From: Bacillus marasmi
GTDB lineage: Bacteria > Bacillota > Bacilli > Bacillales > Cytobacillaceae
NCBI RefSeq assembly: GCF_902168435.1
Contig: NZ_LR656177.1
Coordinates: 62,001 to 126,000, forward strand
Direction: 5' to 3'
DNA length: 64,000 nt
The notes beneath the pieces are model-generated. The model was not told the DNA's origin. It searched no databases and worked only from the letters and a program-made list of their open reading frames with translations. This document shows, piece by piece, positions 62,817-64,000 of the stretch; the first letter of the stretch is position 1; every line of letters begins with the position of its first letter. The position numbers and the translations under genes are program-made.

Positions 62817-63308
62817 ATGAGCGAAGCAATGGATCCCGAATTATTGGAAGTGGAAGGTGATACGCTGAAGAACAGGTTTCTCATTTTTGTGCTTGGGAAT
62901 GAAACGTACGGAATTGAAATTGAGTATGTCACGGAAATTATTGGCTTACAGCCGGTGACTGAGGTACCTGAGTTACCCGAGTATATTCGGGGAATTATTA
63001 ATTTGCGTGGAAAAATTATTCCTGTTATGGATGTAAGACTCCGTTTTAGGAAGCCATTTAAAGAATACAATGATCGGACCTGCGTGGTGGTAATCGAAAA
63101 TGAGGATATCACGATTGGACTCATTGTTGATAGTGTTTCAGAGGTCCTATCGATACCAGAAACGGAAGTGGTGCCTCCACCAGACGTGAACAAAACAGGC
63201 TATAAATACATAAAGGGAATCGGAAAGACCGGCAATGATGTGAAGCTATTGCTCGACTGTAATAAACTCCTCAACGAAGATGATGCAGAAAATCTGTTAA
63301 AGGTCTAG
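62817..63308 (+). CDS. cheW: Chemotaxis coupling protein CheW (copy 3)
   Basis: A 163-aa CheW: NRFLIFVLGNETYGIEIEYV, EYIRGIINLRGKIIPVMDVR (NLRG intact) and ITIGLIVDSVSEVLSIPETE. ATG 62817 follows AAAAGGAGG. It is followed 16 bp later by a receptor, so the pair belongs to another signalling unit, perhaps linked to the accessory CheA type at the start of the window. Confidence 0.94.
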   Translation: MSEAMDPELLEVEGDTLKNRFLIFVLGNETYGIEIEYVTEIIGLQPVTEVPELPEYIRGIINLRGKIIPVMDVRLRFRKPFKEYNDRTCVVVIENEDITIGLIVDSVSEVLSIPETEVVPPPDVNKTGYKYIKGIGKTGNDVKLLLDCNKLLNEDDAENLLKV

Positions 63309-63324
63309 TAGGGAGGCAAGGGGA

Positions 63325-64000
63325 ATGGAAAGCTCTATTAATATGAAGCTAAGCGGTAAGATATTTGCTGGATTTTTCATTATGATTTTTGTCGCTGGAA
63401 TTGTCGGCTATTATGGTGGATTGGACACCCCGTTATTATTAACTTTAATTGGCGTACTTTTAATAGTAGGAATTGTCTTAAGTAGTGTGATTAGCAGTTC
63501 AATTCGCAATCCGTTTCGTAGGGTGGTCCATGCGGCAGAAAAGATTACTAAAGGCGATGTGAATGTAAATTTTGAAGATATTAACGATGCTGAATTGAGT
63601 CCATTGATATTGTCGCTTGATAAGATTGCTGGCAATATCAGAACTCAGTCGGAAGTCGCTGATAAAATTGCAAAAGGTGATTTCGATGTTGAGGTTAAGG
63701 TCCAATCTGAACATGATCTGCTTTCAAAAAGCGTGAAGACTGTTATGGAAACGATGCGTTCGTTTATTCAGGAAACAGAGCATATGGCTAAGGCATATCG
63801 TGAGGGTGAAATTGATGAACTTATACCAACAGAAAAATTTCAGGGGTCGTATAAAACGCTATCAATAGGCATAAATAATTTATCAATTGATATTAAAACG
63901 GAAATGCAAATATTAATGAAGGTAATTGAAGCGTTTTCTAAAGGGGACTTCGATAAAGAACTTCAGCAATTTCCAGGAAAGAAAGCCTTTGTTAATGACG
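63325..64000 (+). CDS. Chemoreceptor with stacked HAMP domains, N-terminal part (runs off window end)
   Basis: Open to the window edge, 225 residues visible. Two close membrane helices (about 12-32 and 37-56) have almost no extracytoplasmic loop. A HAMP follows (NPFRRVVHAAEKITKGDVNV), then at least two more HAMP-like units recognised by the KGD/EGE turns (IAKGDFDVEVKV, YREGEIDELIP, FSKGDFDKELQQF). Such poly-HAMP receptors usually sense internal signals. ATG 63325 follows GGGAGGCAAGGGG. The signalling domain is beyond the window. Confidence 0.8.
   Translation, partial: MESSINMKLSGKIFAGFFIMIFVAGIVGYYGGLDTPLLLTLIGVLLIVGIVLSSVISSSIRNPFRRVVHAAEKITKGDVNVNFEDINDAELSPLILSLDKIAGNIRTQSEVADKIAKGDFDVEVKVQSEHDLLSKSVKTVMETMRSFIQETEHMAKAYREGEIDELIPTEKFQGSYKTLSIGINNLSIDIKTEMQILMKVIEAFSKGDFDKELQQFPGKKAFVND

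Overview
The window is a 64 kb stretch of a flagellar and chemotaxis super-locus from a low-GC, endospore-former-type member of the Bacillaceae. Every conserved gene has its nearest familiar counterpart in Bacillus (FliY with CheC-like domains, FlhO/FlhP, YviE-type DUF6470, YvyF, YlxF, FlaG, YjfB, CsrA next to hag, sigma-D). Ribosome binding sites are strong AGGAGG types, and the dispersed repeats are of Bacillus style. The genus cannot be fixed from sequence alone. Nearly all genes lie on the + strand; the exceptions are motAB and a small homing-endonuclease-like gene.

Layout. 1-4159: end of an accessory CheA, a receptor, CheR and CheB. 4233-8137: yviE-like gene and flgM-flgN-flgK-flgL from two sigma-D promoters. 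8312-12981: PilZ protein, a Myb/RsfA-like regulator, fliS-fliT, an unknown gene and a FlgJ-like glucosaminidase, separated by repeat elements. 13290-29219: flgB-flgC-fliE-fliF-fliG-fliH-fliI-fliJ-ylxF-fliO-fliP-fliQ-fliR-flhB-flhA-flhF-flhG-sigD. 29415-40120: second cheR-cheB, a second ylxF-like gene, fliK-flgD-flgE-fliL-fliM-fliY-cheY and yvyF. 40645-42259 (-): motB, motA. 42520-47809: main cheA, two cheW and a large receptor. 47884-52341: yaaR, second fliL, flhO, flhP, fliD. 52476-62235: filament locus. 62817-64000: another cheW and the start of a poly-HAMP receptor. Compared with the single fla/che operon of Bacillus subtilis, the genes are the same but cut into blocks; the cut falls at ylxF, which is present on both sides.

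The filament locus is the most unusual part. A sigma-D promoter drives a csrA gene that encodes two CsrA domains fused in tandem. It is followed by a flagellin gene (hag) interrupted close to its 3' end by a 366-nt group I intron without an endonuclease gene. Next come an AT-rich putative flagellin-glycosylation island (double glycosyltransferase with TPRs, TylF-type methyltransferase, UDP-galactopyranose mutase), a short LAGLIDADG endonuclease-like gene on the opposite strand, and a second sigma-D-driven flagellin whose hypervariable region has been replaced by a complete von Willebrand factor A domain with an intact MIDAS. These suggest a filament that is translationally controlled by a pseudo-dimeric CsrA, glycosylated, and carrying a metal-dependent adhesion domain.

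Repeats. At least seven copies of a palindrome-ended element (GTTGATT...AATCAAC, about 130 bp when full, 36 bp in a deleted form), two or three copies of a second family, two of a third, and two local tandem arrays of hairpin units (52-bp period at 31992-32160; about 50-bp units at 40146-40560) fill most of the longer gaps between genes. Six sigma-D-type promoters (TAAA-N15-nCCGATA-like) were found by eye, upstream of the yviE-like gene, flgM, fliS, csrA-hag, the VWA flagellin and flaG.
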